Shown: one piece after another, positions 36,491 through 45,530 of the stretch
Position numbering within the stretch: position 1 is the stretch's first letter
How the letters are laid out: every line of letters begins with the position of its first letter
NCBI GenBank assembly: GCA_947497585.1
Contig: CANMHG010000007.1
Coordinates: 62,001-126,000 of the forward strand
Length of the DNA stretch: 64,000 nt
From: an uncultured Bacillaceae bacterium
Lineage (GTDB): Bacteria > Bacillota > Bacilli > Bacillales > Bacillaceae_L
Direction of reading: 5' to 3'
Notes under the pieces: generated by a model
The model's database searches: none
The model's input: only the letters and a program-made list of their open reading frames with translations
Told to the model about the DNA's origin: nothing
Program-made: the position numbers and the translations under genes

Positions 36491-37948
36491 GTGAAAAATT
36501 TTCTTGAGCTAGGTATTAGAAAAGAATTAGATCGTGTTTTAAAGAAGAATGGAATTTTGGAGCCAACTTCGATTCAGGAGCAAGCGATTCCGGAGGTGCT
36601 TCAGGGGAAGGATGTCATTGCGCAAGCACAAACAGGAACAGGTAAAACGTTGGCATTTATTTTACCTATTTTAGAAAAGGTAAATCCAGCAAACAAAGAG
36701 GTTCAGGCGTTAATTGTTACACCGACAAGAGAGCTAGCTCTGCAAATAACAGCTGAAGTGAATAAGTTGCTGGAAAAAATGGAGGACATACATATTCTTG
36801 CTGTCTATGGTGGTCAAGATGTAGATCGCCAGGTAAAAAAACTAACTAGAGGAATTCAAATTGTCATTGCAACACCAGGTAGACTTTTAGACCATATACG
36901 TAGGGATACAGTAGACTTATCTACAGTGTCAACTCTAGTAATAGATGAAGCTGATCAAATGTTACATATGGGTTTTTTACCTGAGGTAGAGGAGATTATT
37001 TACGAAACGCTATCAACAAGACAAACTCTTCTATTCTCTGCAACAATGTCTGACCAAGTAAAGTCACTTGCAAAAAGATATATGAAAAATCCGATAGATA
37101 TTAAAGTCAAGGCTAAGCAGTTAACGGTATCAGGAATTAAACAGCTAGTAATTGAAACAACAGACCGTGCGAAGCAGGCTGCATTATTTAAGGTGTTAGA
37201 CGAGTATCAGCCGTTTCTAGCGATTATTTTCTGTCGTACGAAAAGAAGAGTTGGTGTGTTAAATGAAGCGATGAAGGCCAATGGCTATAATTCGGATGAA
37301 TTGCATGGTGACCTTTCACAGGCAAAGCGTGAGCAAGTAATGAAGCGATTTAGAGAAGCTGGGATGCAGTATTTAGTTGCAACCGATGTTGCTGCACGTG
37401 GCTTAGACGTGACAGGGGTTACACATGTATTTAATTACGATATTCCAGAAGATGTTGAAAGCTACATTCATCGTATTGGACGTACCGGTAGAGCAGGTGA
37501 AGAGGGAGTAGCGGTAACTTTTGTTGCACCTAAGGACCGAAATTATTTAACGATGATTGAAAAAGAAATTAAAATCACTCTTGATAAGCAAAGCGTAGAA
37601 TTAGCAAACGGACGTCTATCAAATGAAACTAGAGATGAATATGAGAAAAGAGGGAGTACCAAAGAGGGAGATAGAAAACGTCCATCTAATAGACAAAGTA
37701 ATGATAGGCAAAAAAAATCAACCAGACAAGCCAGACCTAGCTCTAGGGAAGAAGGAAGAGATAAAAGATCTGGGCGAGCATCGAGCGAAAAAAGTACAAG
37801 AACTTCAAGAACGGAATCAAAAAGATCAGACAGTGGAAGAAGTTCAAGAACAGGTTCACGAAGTCAATCAGTTATGGGTCGTTCATCTAAAGGGAGATCT
37901 TCAGGGCAAGGTGGGACTCAAGGTCGAGGACGTTCTCGCTCGAAATAG
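36491..37948 (+). CDS. DEAD-box RNA helicase with basic low-complexity tail (CshA-like)
   Basis: A 485-residue ATP-dependent RNA helicase. Motif I AQTGTGKT is at about 46-53, the DEAD box at 152-155, SAT near 185 and [10 protein letters not shown] in domain 2 near 325. After about residue 390 the tail turns into an Arg/Ser/Lys-rich, low-complexity segment (many RSS, SKS and GRGRSRS runs) likely to bind RNA, as in CshA, where it also links to the RNA degradosome. No dbpA-type RNA-binding fold is seen, so YxiN/DbpA is less likely. Start is GTG with GAGGTG upstream. Confidence 0.87.
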   Translation: MKNFLELGIRKELDRVLKKNGILEPTSIQEQAIPEVLQGKDVIAQAQTGTGKTLAFILPILEKVNPANKEVQALIVTPTRELALQITAEVNKLLEKMEDIHILAVYGGQDVDRQVKKLTRGIQIVIATPGRLLDHIRRDTVDLSTVSTLVIDEADQMLHMGFLPEVEEIIYETLSTRQTLLFSATMSDQVKSLAKRYMKNPIDIKVKAKQLTVSGIKQLVIETTDRAKQAALFKVLDEYQPFLAIIFCRTKRRVGVLNEAMKANGYNSDELHGDLSQAKREQVMKRFREAGMQYLVATDVAARGLDVTGVTHVFNYDIPEDVESYIHRIGRTGRAGEEGVAVTFVAPKDRNYLTMIEKEIKITLDKQSVELANGRLSNETRDEYEKRGSTKEGDRKRPSNRQSNDRQKKSTRQARPSSREEGRDKRSGRASSEKSTRTSRTESKRSDSGRSSRTGSRSQSVMGRSSKGRSSGQGGTQGRGRSRSK

Positions 37949-38037
37949 ACTAATTAGAGTAAGTAAGTAGTATAATGTGTAATAGTGACTAAGAGGAAAC
38001 TTCGTATTTGAAGTGTTATTTTTGAAAGGATGTTTTT

Positions 38038-40233
38038 ATGAGTAAAGCAGTAGTATTAGCTGAAAAACCCTCTGTTGCCCGTGATATCGCGAGGGTTTTA
38101 CAGTGTAACAAAAAAGGTAATGGATTTTTTGAAGGAGAAAAGTATATTGTAACTTGGGCACTAGGTCATCTAGTTACTTTGGCTGATCCAGAGACTTATG
38201 ATGAAAAATACAAGTCCTGGAAAATAGAAGATTTACCAATGCTTCCTAATCATCTAAAGCTTGTTGTTATCAAGCAAACTGGTAAACAATATCAAGCGGT
38301 GAAATCCCAACTAACTAGGAAAGACATTCAAGAAATTATTATAGCAACAGATGCCGGACGTGAAGGCGAACTTGTTGCTAGATGGATTCTTGAAAAAGCA
38401 CAGGTGAAAAAGCCAGTTAGACGACTGTGGATTTCGTCTGTAACAGACAAAGCAATTAAGGATGGTTTTAAAAACTTACGTGATGGAAAGCAATACGAAA
38501 ATCTTTATGCATCAGCAGTAGCAAGGTCTGAAGCAGATTGGTATGTTGGAATGAACGCTACCCGTGCCCTAACAACAAGGTACAATGCTCAGCTTTCTGC
38601 AGGAAGAGTTCAAACACCTACATTAGCAATCATTGAAACAAGAGAAGAAGAAATACGAAATTTTAACCCTCGTACATACTATGGAATTATGCTTGAGAAT
38701 AATCAGGGATTAAAGCTTACATGGCAGGATGCGAAAACAAAGAATAGTCGACTTTTTGATAAAGCTAAATCAGATGAAATTATGGGTAGCTTAAAAGGAA
38801 AGAAGGCTGAAGTAGTAGACGTAAATAAAAGCTACAAGAAAAGCTACGCTCCACAACTTTATGATTTAACAGAGCTTCAAAGAGATGCGAACAAAATATT
38901 TGGGTACTCAGCAAAAGAAACGTTATCGATTATGCAAAAATTATATGAGCAGCATAAGGTTTTAACATATCCTAGAACAGATTCTCGTTATTTGTCCTCT
39001 GATATTGTAGATACGTTAAAAGATCGAATTGAAGCATGTCGAATTAGTCCTTATAAGGAGTTTGCTGCAAAGCTACTTCGTCAACCGATAAAGGTAAATA
39101 AATCGTTTGTAGATGATAGTAAGGTAACTGATCACCATGCCATTATTCCAACTGAACAGCATGCGATTCTTAGTTCACTAAGTGATAAAGAAAGAAAAAT
39201 TTATGACCTAGTTGTGAAAAGATTTTTAGCTGTACTTTTCCCACCATTTGAATATGAACAAACAACCCTTGCAGTGAAAGTTGGAGACCAAATGTTTACA
39301 GCAAAGGGGAAGGTTGTCTTATCAAATGGATGGAAAGAAGTCTATGAGAATTATACGGATGAAGATGAAGAACAAGAGGATGTTAAGGAGCAATTACTTC
39401 CAAGTATCTCAAAAGGTGACAGGTTAGAAATAAAAACGATTCGTCAGACGACAGGCGAGACACAGCCACCTAAACGATTTAATGAGGCTACTTTACTTTC
39501 AGCGATGGAAAACCCAGTAAAGTACATGAATACAAATAATAAAGAGTTATTAAAAACCATTTCCGAGACAAGTGGGCTTGGAACAGTAGCAACAAGAGCT
39601 GACATCATTGAAAAATTATTTAATAGCTTTTTAATAGAGAAAAAAGGTAAAGAAATTTGGCTAACATCTAAAGGTAAGCAACTTTTAGATTTAGTACCAG
39701 AAGATTTAAAGTCGCCGACTTTAACAGCTGAATGGGAGCAAAAGCTATCAGCCATTTCAAAAGGTGCTCTTCGCAAAGATGCTTTTATAACAGAGATGAA
39801 GGGATATACAAAAAAAGTTGTCTCTGAAATAAAGTATAGTGATAAAAAGTTTAAGCATGATAACGTGACAGGCACTAAATGTCCGGACTGTGGGAAGCTT
39901 ATGCTTGAAGTAAATGGGAAAAAAGGCAAGATGCTTGTTTGCCAAGATCGTGAATGTGGTCATCGAAAAAACATCGCAAAAGTCACAAATGCTAGATGTC
40001 CGAATTGCCATAAACGATTAGAGCTTCGTGGTGAAGGAGAGGGGCAAACTTTTACGTGTAAATGTGGACACAGAGAAAAGCTCTCAACCTTTAATGAACG
40101 TAGGAAGAAAGATAAGAACACAAAAGTGTCCAAACGAGACGTTAACAACTTTATGAAACAACAACAAAAAGAAAACGACTTTGCCAACTCAGCCCTAGCA
40201 GATGCGCTAGCCAAACTAAAACTAGACAAATAA
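38038..40233 (+). CDS. topB: DNA topoisomerase III
   Basis: A 731-residue type IA topoisomerase. The Toprim domain begins AEKPSVARDIARVL and has IIATDAGREGELVARW with its acidic metal ligands; the catalytic Tyr311 lies in LTYPRTDSRYLSSD. The C-terminal part has two zinc-ribbon-like segments, CPDCGKLML...CQDRECGHRK and CPNCHKRLEL...CKCG, then a charged tail. It relaxes negatively supercoiled or single-stranded DNA and resolves catenanes and replication intermediates. ATG with AAAGGATG upstream. It follows the DEAD-box helicase by about 90 bp. Confidence 0.93.
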   Translation: MSKAVVLAEKPSVARDIARVLQCNKKGNGFFEGEKYIVTWALGHLVTLADPETYDEKYKSWKIEDLPMLPNHLKLVVIKQTGKQYQAVKSQLTRKDIQEIIIATDAGREGELVARWILEKAQVKKPVRRLWISSVTDKAIKDGFKNLRDGKQYENLYASAVARSEADWYVGMNATRALTTRYNAQLSAGRVQTPTLAIIETREEEIRNFNPRTYYGIMLENNQGLKLTWQDAKTKNSRLFDKAKSDEIMGSLKGKKAEVVDVNKSYKKSYAPQLYDLTELQRDANKIFGYSAKETLSIMQKLYEQHKVLTYPRTDSRYLSSDIVDTLKDRIEACRISPYKEFAAKLLRQPIKVNKSFVDDSKVTDHHAIIPTEQHAILSSLSDKERKIYDLVVKRFLAVLFPPFEYEQTTLAVKVGDQMFTAKGKVVLSNGWKEVYENYTDEDEEQEDVKEQLLPSISKGDRLEIKTIRQTTGETQPPKRFNEATLLSAMENPVKYMNTNNKELLKTISETSGLGTVATRADIIEKLFNSFLIEKKGKEIWLTSKGKQLLDLVPEDLKSPTLTAEWEQKLSAISKGALRKDAFITEMKGYTKKVVSEIKYSDKKFKHDNVTGTKCPDCGKLMLEVNGKKGKMLVCQDRECGHRKNIAKVTNARCPNCHKRLELRGEGEGQTFTCKCGHREKLSTFNERRKKDKNTKVSKRDVNNFMKQQQKENDFANSALADALAKLKLDK

Positions 40234-40300
40234 GTCCAGTGGGGCATTTCAATTTCAACAAAATAAATGTTACGCGATTGTTGTTTCTAACCTTGAACAT

Positions 40301-40430
40301 AGTCCGTTCCTTTGCGCTGCAGGCACTTGCTTTCCGCGGGAGGGATGCGAGCCTCCTCGGCTTTGCCTGCGGGGTCTCGCACTTCCCTCACATCCCGCAG
40401 GAGTCAAGTGCCTTCCGCTCCAATCCACTC
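40301..40430. repeat. GC-rich intergenic element, copy A
   Basis: A GC-rich island after topB with GGCACTTG and CAAGTGCC as inverted arms and inner CCGCGGG/CCCGCAGG pairing. It matches, in reverse orientation, most of 54537-54724, and shares arm sequences with 40626-40764. Elements with this sequence are common between genes in many Bacillus relatives. The 629-bp gap 40234-40862 holds this copy, copy B and no gene. Confidence 0.85.
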
Positions 40431-40625
40431 AAAATATAATAATTAGGCTATTCGTTTAAAGAAGAAACCAAGTGATTAATTATCTAAAACAATAGATGTC
40501 CAAAGGGACGAAGGTAATTGAATTGTCTCTCCTGGTTATATAAATGTATTGTTTTAGTAGAAATTACTGTTCCATGGTTCATAATTAGTGTACCCTTTAT
40601 AACTAATTTCAGAGTGTAAGTTATT

Positions 40626-40764
40626 CGCTAAAATCCACGAGACTCCTGCGGGAGATGCGCGTCATCGGGAGACCTCGCAGGAGCAGAGCGACGAGGAGCA
40701 GGTTTTTTTACGTAGTGAAAATAACCTTCCTCTGTAGCCCGCGGAAAGCGAGTGGATTTTAGCG
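40626..40764. repeat. GC-rich intergenic element, variant copy B
   Basis: A perfect 13-bp inverted repeat CGCTAAAATCCAC / GTGGATTTTAGCG bounds a GC-rich interior with GACTCCTGCGGGAG and CTCGCAGGAGC pairing and a CCGCGGAAAGC end as in copies A and C. It could fold into a large cruciform or RNA hairpin. Confidence 0.8.
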
Positions 40765-40862
40765 GATAACTACTCTATATCATATCAAATCAATATTCAA
40801 ATCAACTTATGTGAAGTAGTTTGCTTAACTTAATAATTTAATGTACATAGGGGGAAGATAGA

Positions 40863-41348
40863 ATGAGAGATACAAAGGTTGTAATTAATAGTTATGGAGA
40901 GTTTTCGGAGTGGTTAGGAACATTAAAGGAATTATCGAATGAAGAGTGGGTAAAGCCTATTGCTGAGGGGAAATGGTCTGTTCGTGAGGTGATTTCACAT
41001 TTTATGAATTGGGATAACTATATTATAGCTACTGTCGTTCCATTAGTTAGGGATGGTGAGCCTTTTGGCTTTCCAGAATTTGAAGCTTTCAATAAGTTAT
41101 CTTCTAGTTATGCAATGTCAGGTATTTCAAAAGATGATTTACTAGATGAAGTTATACTAACAAGAAATCATTTAGTTCAGGTGTTAAAGGATATGCCAGA
41201 AGAAGTGATAACTAAAAGCTTACCGGTAGGTGGCCATACTCACTGCCATCACACAGGTGAGCCCTATTCTTTAATTTACATTATTCAAGAGTTTATCGAG
41301 CATGACCTTCACCACAAGAGGCAGTTACAAGAGGCTCTAAATAAGTAA
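40863..41348 (+). CDS. DinB/ClbS-like four-helix protein
   Basis: A 161-residue DinB-superfamily protein. KWSVREVISHFMNWDNY carries the first His, and the final helix FIEHDLHHKRQLQEAL carries the HxxxH-type pair. The GGHTHCHHTGEPYSL loop is unusually His-rich and may add metal ligands. Specific activity unknown (metal-binding thiol transferase-like or stress related). ATG start after AGGGGGAAG. Followed after 20 bp by a GNAT gene on the same strand, likely one unit. Confidence 0.75.
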   Translation: MRDTKVVINSYGEFSEWLGTLKELSNEEWVKPIAEGKWSVREVISHFMNWDNYIIATVVPLVRDGEPFGFPEFEAFNKLSSSYAMSGISKDDLLDEVILTRNHLVQVLKDMPEEVITKSLPVGGHTHCHHTGEPYSLIYIIQEFIEHDLHHKRQLQEALNK

Positions 41349-41368
41349 AGTAAAAAGGAGCTAAGGCA

Positions 41369-42160
41369 ATGAATAGTATGCAGTATGTTCAGGAGCAAAG
41401 CATTGCTTATAAGAAAACATTCTCAGAAATGATTAAGAAAGAATGGGGTTACATTTTCTATAACCCAGAAAACCCATTACATTATGATGCAAATCATGCT
41501 CATTTAACTAAAAGTCCTGTTCAACATGAAGCGGTGTACAAAGAAGTCCTAGAATTTTTCAGGAGTAGACACCTTCCACCACGTTACTATATTTATAATG
41601 TAAAAGAATGTGAACCCTTTGTAGAGTTTCTACTATCCAAAGGCTGGCAATACGAGACTTTTAAAAATGCAATCCAATTATGGAATGGAAAGCTAAGTGA
41701 GTTAAAAGAAAATCCAGAAGTTGAGATTGAAGTTGTTGATGATTCTAACTATCAAGATGCGTTAAAAGTTGAGTGTGCAATTACTGAATTTGGAGGCAAG
41801 GAAGTAAGAGAAAAAGCCTTAGAATTTGAATATAAATCAACAGCTTACGAGCATTTCTTGCTAAAATATAAAGGGATACCTGTTGCAACAGCCTGTTTAT
41901 TTATCCACGGAAAACACCTACAGCTTGAAAGTGTAGCAACCATTAAAGAATACCGTGGTAAAGGGTTGATTAATCATCTGATCTTTTATATTCAAAAACT
42001 AACACAAACTAAGGATTTTGAAAATCTATGGGTTTATCCGATTAATGAACAAGTAGAAAAAATTTATGTACGACATGGGTTTGAAACAGTTGGTCACTAT
42101 CACTTCGGTCATGCATTCCTAGAAGGAAAAGCAATCAAAGCTATTCATAATGGGGAATAA
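41369..42160 (+). CDS. GNAT-family N-acetyltransferase
   Basis: A 263-residue protein. The GNAT core occupies about residues 110-255; motif A is ESVATIKEYRGKGLINHL, followed by NLWVYPINEQVEKIYVRHGF, the usual motif B. The N-terminal ~110 residues are extra and may form a divergent second GNAT half. Acceptor substrate unknown. AAAAAGGAG lies upstream of the ATG; a terminator follows. Confidence 0.75.
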   Translation: MNSMQYVQEQSIAYKKTFSEMIKKEWGYIFYNPENPLHYDANHAHLTKSPVQHEAVYKEVLEFFRSRHLPPRYYIYNVKECEPFVEFLLSKGWQYETFKNAIQLWNGKLSELKENPEVEIEVVDDSNYQDALKVECAITEFGGKEVREKALEFEYKSTAYEHFLLKYKGIPVATACLFIHGKHLQLESVATIKEYRGKGLINHLIFYIQKLTQTKDFENLWVYPINEQVEKIYVRHGFETVGHYHFGHAFLEGKAIKAIHNGE

Positions 42161-42173
42161 TAACTAGTAAAAG

Positions 42174-42210
42174 CGGTAAAAGGTGCGTAACCTTTTACCG
42201 TTTATTTTTT
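42174..42210 (+). terminator. Terminator after the GNAT gene
   Basis: CGGTAAAAGGT pairs perfectly with ACCTTTTACCG around GCGTA, then TTTATTTTTT. The T-run overlaps the stop of the converging small gene. Confidence 0.85.
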
Positions 42211-42345
42211 CTGCCTATTTCCAGTTTCATTTCCGGTCGTATATTCATAGCTAGCTTCATAACCAGATACTTTAGCCTTTGGACCTTTTACAACTTTATA
42301 TTGATCATGGTTTGATTGGCCGACTCTGTTTTCTTTTTCACTCAT
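42202..42345 (-). CDS. Small hydrophilic protein (47 aa)
   Basis: The reverse strand encodes MSEKENRVGQSNHDQYKVVK followed by GPKAKVSGYEASYEYTTG and a basic end. GGAGGTG is 9 bases before the ATG, an excellent ribosome site, and the frame ends at the terminator of the converging gene. The composition, rich in Tyr, Lys, Glu and Asn, resembles small spore- or stress-associated Bacillus proteins, but I cannot name a family. Confidence 0.65.
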   Translation of the reverse strand: MSEKENRVGQSNHDQYKVVKGPKAKVSGYEASYEYTTGNETGNRQKK

Positions 42346-42462
42346 AAACGTAACACCTCCATGTCATAGTTAAAGTATTTCCTAACATTTGTTTAGCTAT
42401 GTGAAGGAATTTACACATCCATGGTGAATGTCTTTATAACTAAATTTAAAAAGAGGTGCAAA

Positions 42463-42915
42463 ATGAAATTTCTTATAAAAAAAGCAAGTATCGAAGATGT
42501 ACATCTCATTGCTCCATTATTTAATGAATATCGAGTATTTTATGACCAGGAAACGGATGAAGCAGGAGCCCAAGAATTTATAAATTCTCGGTTAACTAAC
42601 AATGAATCTGTCATCTTTTTCGCATGTAATGAAGATAAGACAGAATCATATGGATTTACCCAGCTTTATCCTTCTTTTTCATCTGTTTCTATGAGAAAAG
42701 TTTGGATATTAAATGATTTATTTGTAGCTTCTTCTGCAAGAAGAAACGGAATTGCCAAAGAATTAATGCTTGCTGCCCATGAGTTTGGTAAAGACACAAA
42801 TGCAAAAGGAATTTCCCTAGAAACTGCTCCTGATAACCATGGTGCACAGAAGCTTTATGAATCATTAGGGTATAAGAAGGATGAAGAATACTTTCATTAC
42901 TTTTTGACCCTTTAA
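42463..42915 (+). CDS. GNAT-family N-acetyltransferase
   Basis: A 150-residue single-domain acetyltransferase. The acetyl-CoA motif is VASSARRNGIAKELML (about residues 87-102), then GISLETAPDNHGAQKLYESLGY. Such short GNATs act on small amines or N-termini; substrate unknown. Start ATG 42463, with AAGAGGTG 5-6 bases upstream; an earlier in-frame ATG at 42421 has none. A strong terminator follows. Confidence 0.8.
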   Translation: MKFLIKKASIEDVHLIAPLFNEYRVFYDQETDEAGAQEFINSRLTNNESVIFFACNEDKTESYGFTQLYPSFSSVSMRKVWILNDLFVASSARRNGIAKELMLAAHEFGKDTNAKGISLETAPDNHGAQKLYESLGYKKDEEYFHYFLTL

Positions 42916-42922
42916 AAAGAAA

Positions 42923-42956
42923 AACCTGGATACGTGGTGAGGTATCCAGGTTTTTT
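42923..42956. terminator. Bidirectional terminator
   Basis: AACCTGGATAC pairs perfectly with GTATCCAGGTT around an 8-nt loop with A-run before and T-run after. It separates the GNAT gene from the converging BCCT gene. Confidence 0.88.
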
Positions 42957-42959
42957 GCA

Positions 42960-44453
42960 TTATTTTGTAGCAGTTTTTGTCTTTTTAGGCTCTTTCTTAA
43001 AGCTTTTAAGTAGTGCAAACGAGGTCAATATAACAACAATGGCTAGTGGAAAAGCACTTACAATGATAGCCGTTTGCATGGCAGCCAGTCCGCCAGAAAT
43101 CATTAGTACAACCGCTGAAAGTGCCAGAATAATCCCCCAAGTATATTTCACTAAATTTGCGGGTTCAATATCTCCATTTGTTGTCATCATCCCTAAAACA
43201 AATGTTGCAGAATCAGCAGAAGTGATAAAGAAAGTTGTAATTAAAAACAAAGTAATGATCGTTAAAACAAGAGTAAGTGGTAATTGCTCATAAACATAGA
43301 AAAGTGCTGTTTCTAAGCTTTGGGCAGCAATATTTGTATCAAAATTAAAGTCAAAATAGATAGCAGTACCACCAAACACTGCAAACCATATTGTACAAAC
43401 AATTGTAGGAATAACTAGTACGGCAATAACAAACTCACGCACAGTTCTACCTTTTGAAACACGAGCTATAAATGTACCTACAAAAGGAGCCCAAGCAATC
43501 CACCATGCCCAGTAAAAGATCGTCCAGCCTTGCGTCCAGGCCGCCCTTTCTGCATTAAATGGGGAAAGACGTAATCCCATACTCGGTAGATTTTGAATAT
43601 AACCTCCAAACGTTGTCGTAAACAAATCTAAAAGAAACACGGTAGGTCCCATAAAAAGCATGATGAAAAATAAGAGTACTGCCAATATCAAGTTTGCATT
43701 ACTTAAATATTTAATTCCTCTCTTAATGCCAGTTCCAGCAGAGGCCATAAATAAAACCGTAATGATTGTTATAATAAGTAACTGTATGCTGAACGTATTT
43801 GGAATGCCAGTTAAATAACTTAATCCACCATTAATTTGCTGAGAGCCTAGACCTAAAGAAGCGGCAACCCCAAAAATTGTTGCAAAAACTGCGACAACAT
43901 CAATAGCAATGCCGATAGGTCCTTTTACACGGTCGCCCAGAAGAGGATAAAGCGTAGCACTCATTAATCCAGGCAAATCTTTTCTAAATTTGTAATAGGC
44001 TAGTGCTAAGGCAATAGTTGCATAAATTGCCCAGGCATGAAAACCCCAATGCAAATAGGTGAAGCGCAGTGCCTCTCGGGCTGCTTCCCCTGTGCCAGGT
44101 ACTGCAGATGGTGGAGATGTAAAATGAGAGATTGGCTCAGATACTCCGAAAAATAATAATCCAATCCCCATACCTGCGCTAAATAGCATCGCAAACCAAG
44201 TTGGATAACTAAATTCTGGCTTATCTGTATCCTTTCCAAGCTTAATTTTCCCGTAAGGACTAAAGATTAAAAATAGAGCAAAAACCAAAAAGAATGATGC
44301 TGTAAGTTGATAAAACCATCCGAAGCTAACCATGAAAAACTTCTGAGCTCGATTCATAACTTCAGTCAGGTGATCAGGAAAAATAACCCCCCATAATACA
44401 AATAGAACCGAGATAACTAATGAGATCCAAAAAACAGAAGTAACCTTTCTCAT
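42960..44453 (-). CDS. BCCT-family transporter (glycine betaine/choline type, OpuD-like)
   Basis: A 497-residue, 12-TM sodium-coupled transporter. The Trp-rich stretch WTIFYWAWWIAWAPFVGTFIARVSKGRTVREF near residue 300 is the hallmark of BCCT carriers and builds the aromatic trimethylammonium-binding box; GMGIGLLFFGVSEPI is the glycine-rich segment that binds Na+ and substrate. It should import glycine betaine, related betaines or carnitine for osmoprotection. ATG start with AAGGAGGG upstream. Monocistronic. Confidence 0.88.
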   Translation of the reverse strand: MRKVTSVFWISLVISVLFVLWGVIFPDHLTEVMNRAQKFFMVSFGWFYQLTASFFLVFALFLIFSPYGKIKLGKDTDKPEFSYPTWFAMLFSAGMGIGLLFFGVSEPISHFTSPPSAVPGTGEAAREALRFTYLHWGFHAWAIYATIALALAYYKFRKDLPGLMSATLYPLLGDRVKGPIGIAIDVVAVFATIFGVAASLGLGSQQINGGLSYLTGIPNTFSIQLLIITIITVLFMASAGTGIKRGIKYLSNANLILAVLLFFIMLFMGPTVFLLDLFTTTFGGYIQNLPSMGLRLSPFNAERAAWTQGWTIFYWAWWIAWAPFVGTFIARVSKGRTVREFVIAVLVIPTIVCTIWFAVFGGTAIYFDFNFDTNIAAQSLETALFYVYEQLPLTLVLTIITLFLITTFFITSADSATFVLGMMTTNGDIEPANLVKYTWGIILALSAVVLMISGGLAAMQTAIIVSAFPLAIVVILTSFALLKSFKKEPKKTKTATK

Positions 44454-44584
44454 ATTCGCCCTCCTTCTTAATAGAGTGTTTGAATTTAACTATCATTTTA
44501 TGTGTCCTCACTTATTAAATTTGAAAACAGAGTAGGACAAAAGGAGGTAACTAGTCTCAAGTCCGACTTGAGTTATTAATATCA

Positions 44585-44854
44585 TTACTTATCTGTAAGA
44601 CGTTGCTGGGCCATTTTTATCATTTCCTTAACCATGCTTCCACCAATTTCGCCACCAACCCTACCAGCCTGCTTAGAGGTTAATGTCCCATTGTATTTAT
44701 CATTCAGAGGAACACCAAGTTCATCTGCTACCTCAAACTTAACCTGATTAGGCTCACTCACTGAATAGCCCTTTTCCTTCATCACACGTGCTTTGAGTCT
44801 ATCTACTTCCTCTCTCGCCTCTGGAACAAGCAGACGATTTCTTCTTTTAGCCAT
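44585..44854 (-). CDS. Alpha/beta-type small acid-soluble spore protein
   Basis: An 89-residue SASP that coats and protects spore DNA. The family motifs are clear: KFEVADELGV contains the germination-protease (GPR) cleavage site, and GGEIGGSMVKEMIKMAQ is the conserved DNA-binding C-terminal block. The usual NQLLVPGA is RNRLLVPEA here, so it is a slightly divergent (minor) member. A CATACTA -10 of forespore type lies upstream. Confidence 0.92.
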   Translation of the reverse strand: MAKRRNRLLVPEAREEVDRLKARVMKEKGYSVSEPNQVKFEVADELGVPLNDKYNGTLTSKQAGRVGGEIGGSMVKEMIKMAQQRLTDK

Positions 44855-44880
44855 AAATAATCACTCCATTTTCTAAGTTC

Positions 44881-44910
44881 TAGTATGATAATCCTATCAT
44901 TTTGCTCATA
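44881..44910 (-). promoter_or_regulatory. Candidate sigma-G promoter of the SASP gene
   Basis: On the minus strand CATACTA (44887-44881) matches the sigma-G -10 consensus; TATGAG (44910-44905), 17 bp upstream, is only a weak -35. Position 27-33 bases before the start codon fits a SASP gene. Confidence 0.5.
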
Positions 44911-45121
44911 GAGTGCCCTATTTGTTAAAAAATATATAAAAAACCTCTAAAATTTGCATATTTTTCATATTTTATGTTTTAAAATCAACCATTTTTGGTT
45001 AATCTATTTATGTGAACTATAAAGCAACCAGATTAGTAGGGTTGAAATTAAGTAACTATTGCTATTATGTGAAAATCATGGTAAAAAGAATATGTGTTAA
45101 AATTGAGAGGAGAACGATAAG

Positions 45122-45394
45122 ATGAACAAAACAGAATTAGTAAATGCAGTTGCTGAAGCTAGTGAACTTTCAAAAAAGGATGCTACTAAAGCTGTAGACG
45201 CAGTTTTCGATGCAATCCAAGACGCGCTTAAAGGCGGAGATAAAGTACAACTAATCGGTTTTGGAAACTTTGAAGTTCGTGAGCGTGCAGCTCGTAAAGG
45301 CCGCAACCCACAAACTGGTGAAGAAATCGAAATCGCTGCTAGCAAAGTACCTGCGTTCAAACCAGGTAAAGCTCTTAAAGACGCAGTAAACTAA
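45122..45394 (+). CDS. hup: HU-family DNA-binding protein
   Basis: A 90-residue histone-like protein. It has the full HU pattern: [12 protein letters not shown] helix, the [20 protein letters not shown] beta-arm that inserts into the DNA minor groove, and the [15 protein letters not shown] end. It compacts and bends the nucleoid DNA as a dimer; called hbs in B. subtilis. GAGAGGAGAA precedes the ATG; a strong terminator follows. Confidence 0.95.
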   Translation: MNKTELVNAVAEASELSKKDATKAVDAVFDAIQDALKGGDKVQLIGFGNFEVRERAARKGRNPQTGEEIEIAASKVPAFKPGKALKDAVN

Positions 45395-45424
45395 TAACAA
45401 ACACAAAGCAAGTACAATAAATCA

Positions 45425-45454
45425 AAAACCCCCAGATTGGGGGTTTTATTTTTT
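45425..45454 (+). terminator. Terminator after the HU gene
   Basis: AAAACCCCC pairs with GGGGGTTTT around AGATT, followed by TTTTTT. Confidence 0.88.
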
Positions 45455-45464
45455 CTCCTATTTT

Positions 45465-45516
45465 GGGGCCTGACCCCCAGCGCGTTAAAACATTAACGCG
45501 CTGGGGGTCAGGCCCC
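45465..45516. repeat. 52-bp perfect palindrome (24-bp arms, 4-nt loop), REP-like
   Basis: Arms of 24 bp, beginning GGGGCCTGACCCCCAGCGCG and ending TTAA, are perfectly complementary across the loop AACA. The same GGGGCCTGACCCCC start occurs in the terminator at 16494-16541, so this is a dispersed repeat. It lies between hup and pflA and has no T-run. Confidence 0.9.
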
Positions 45517-45530
45517 GGTTGTCACAATTG

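Noticed and set aside
40239..40439. 66-codon ORF in the gap after topB
   Set aside because: It is a reading of GC-rich repeat copy A, with the same sequence present in inverted orientation at 54537-54724.
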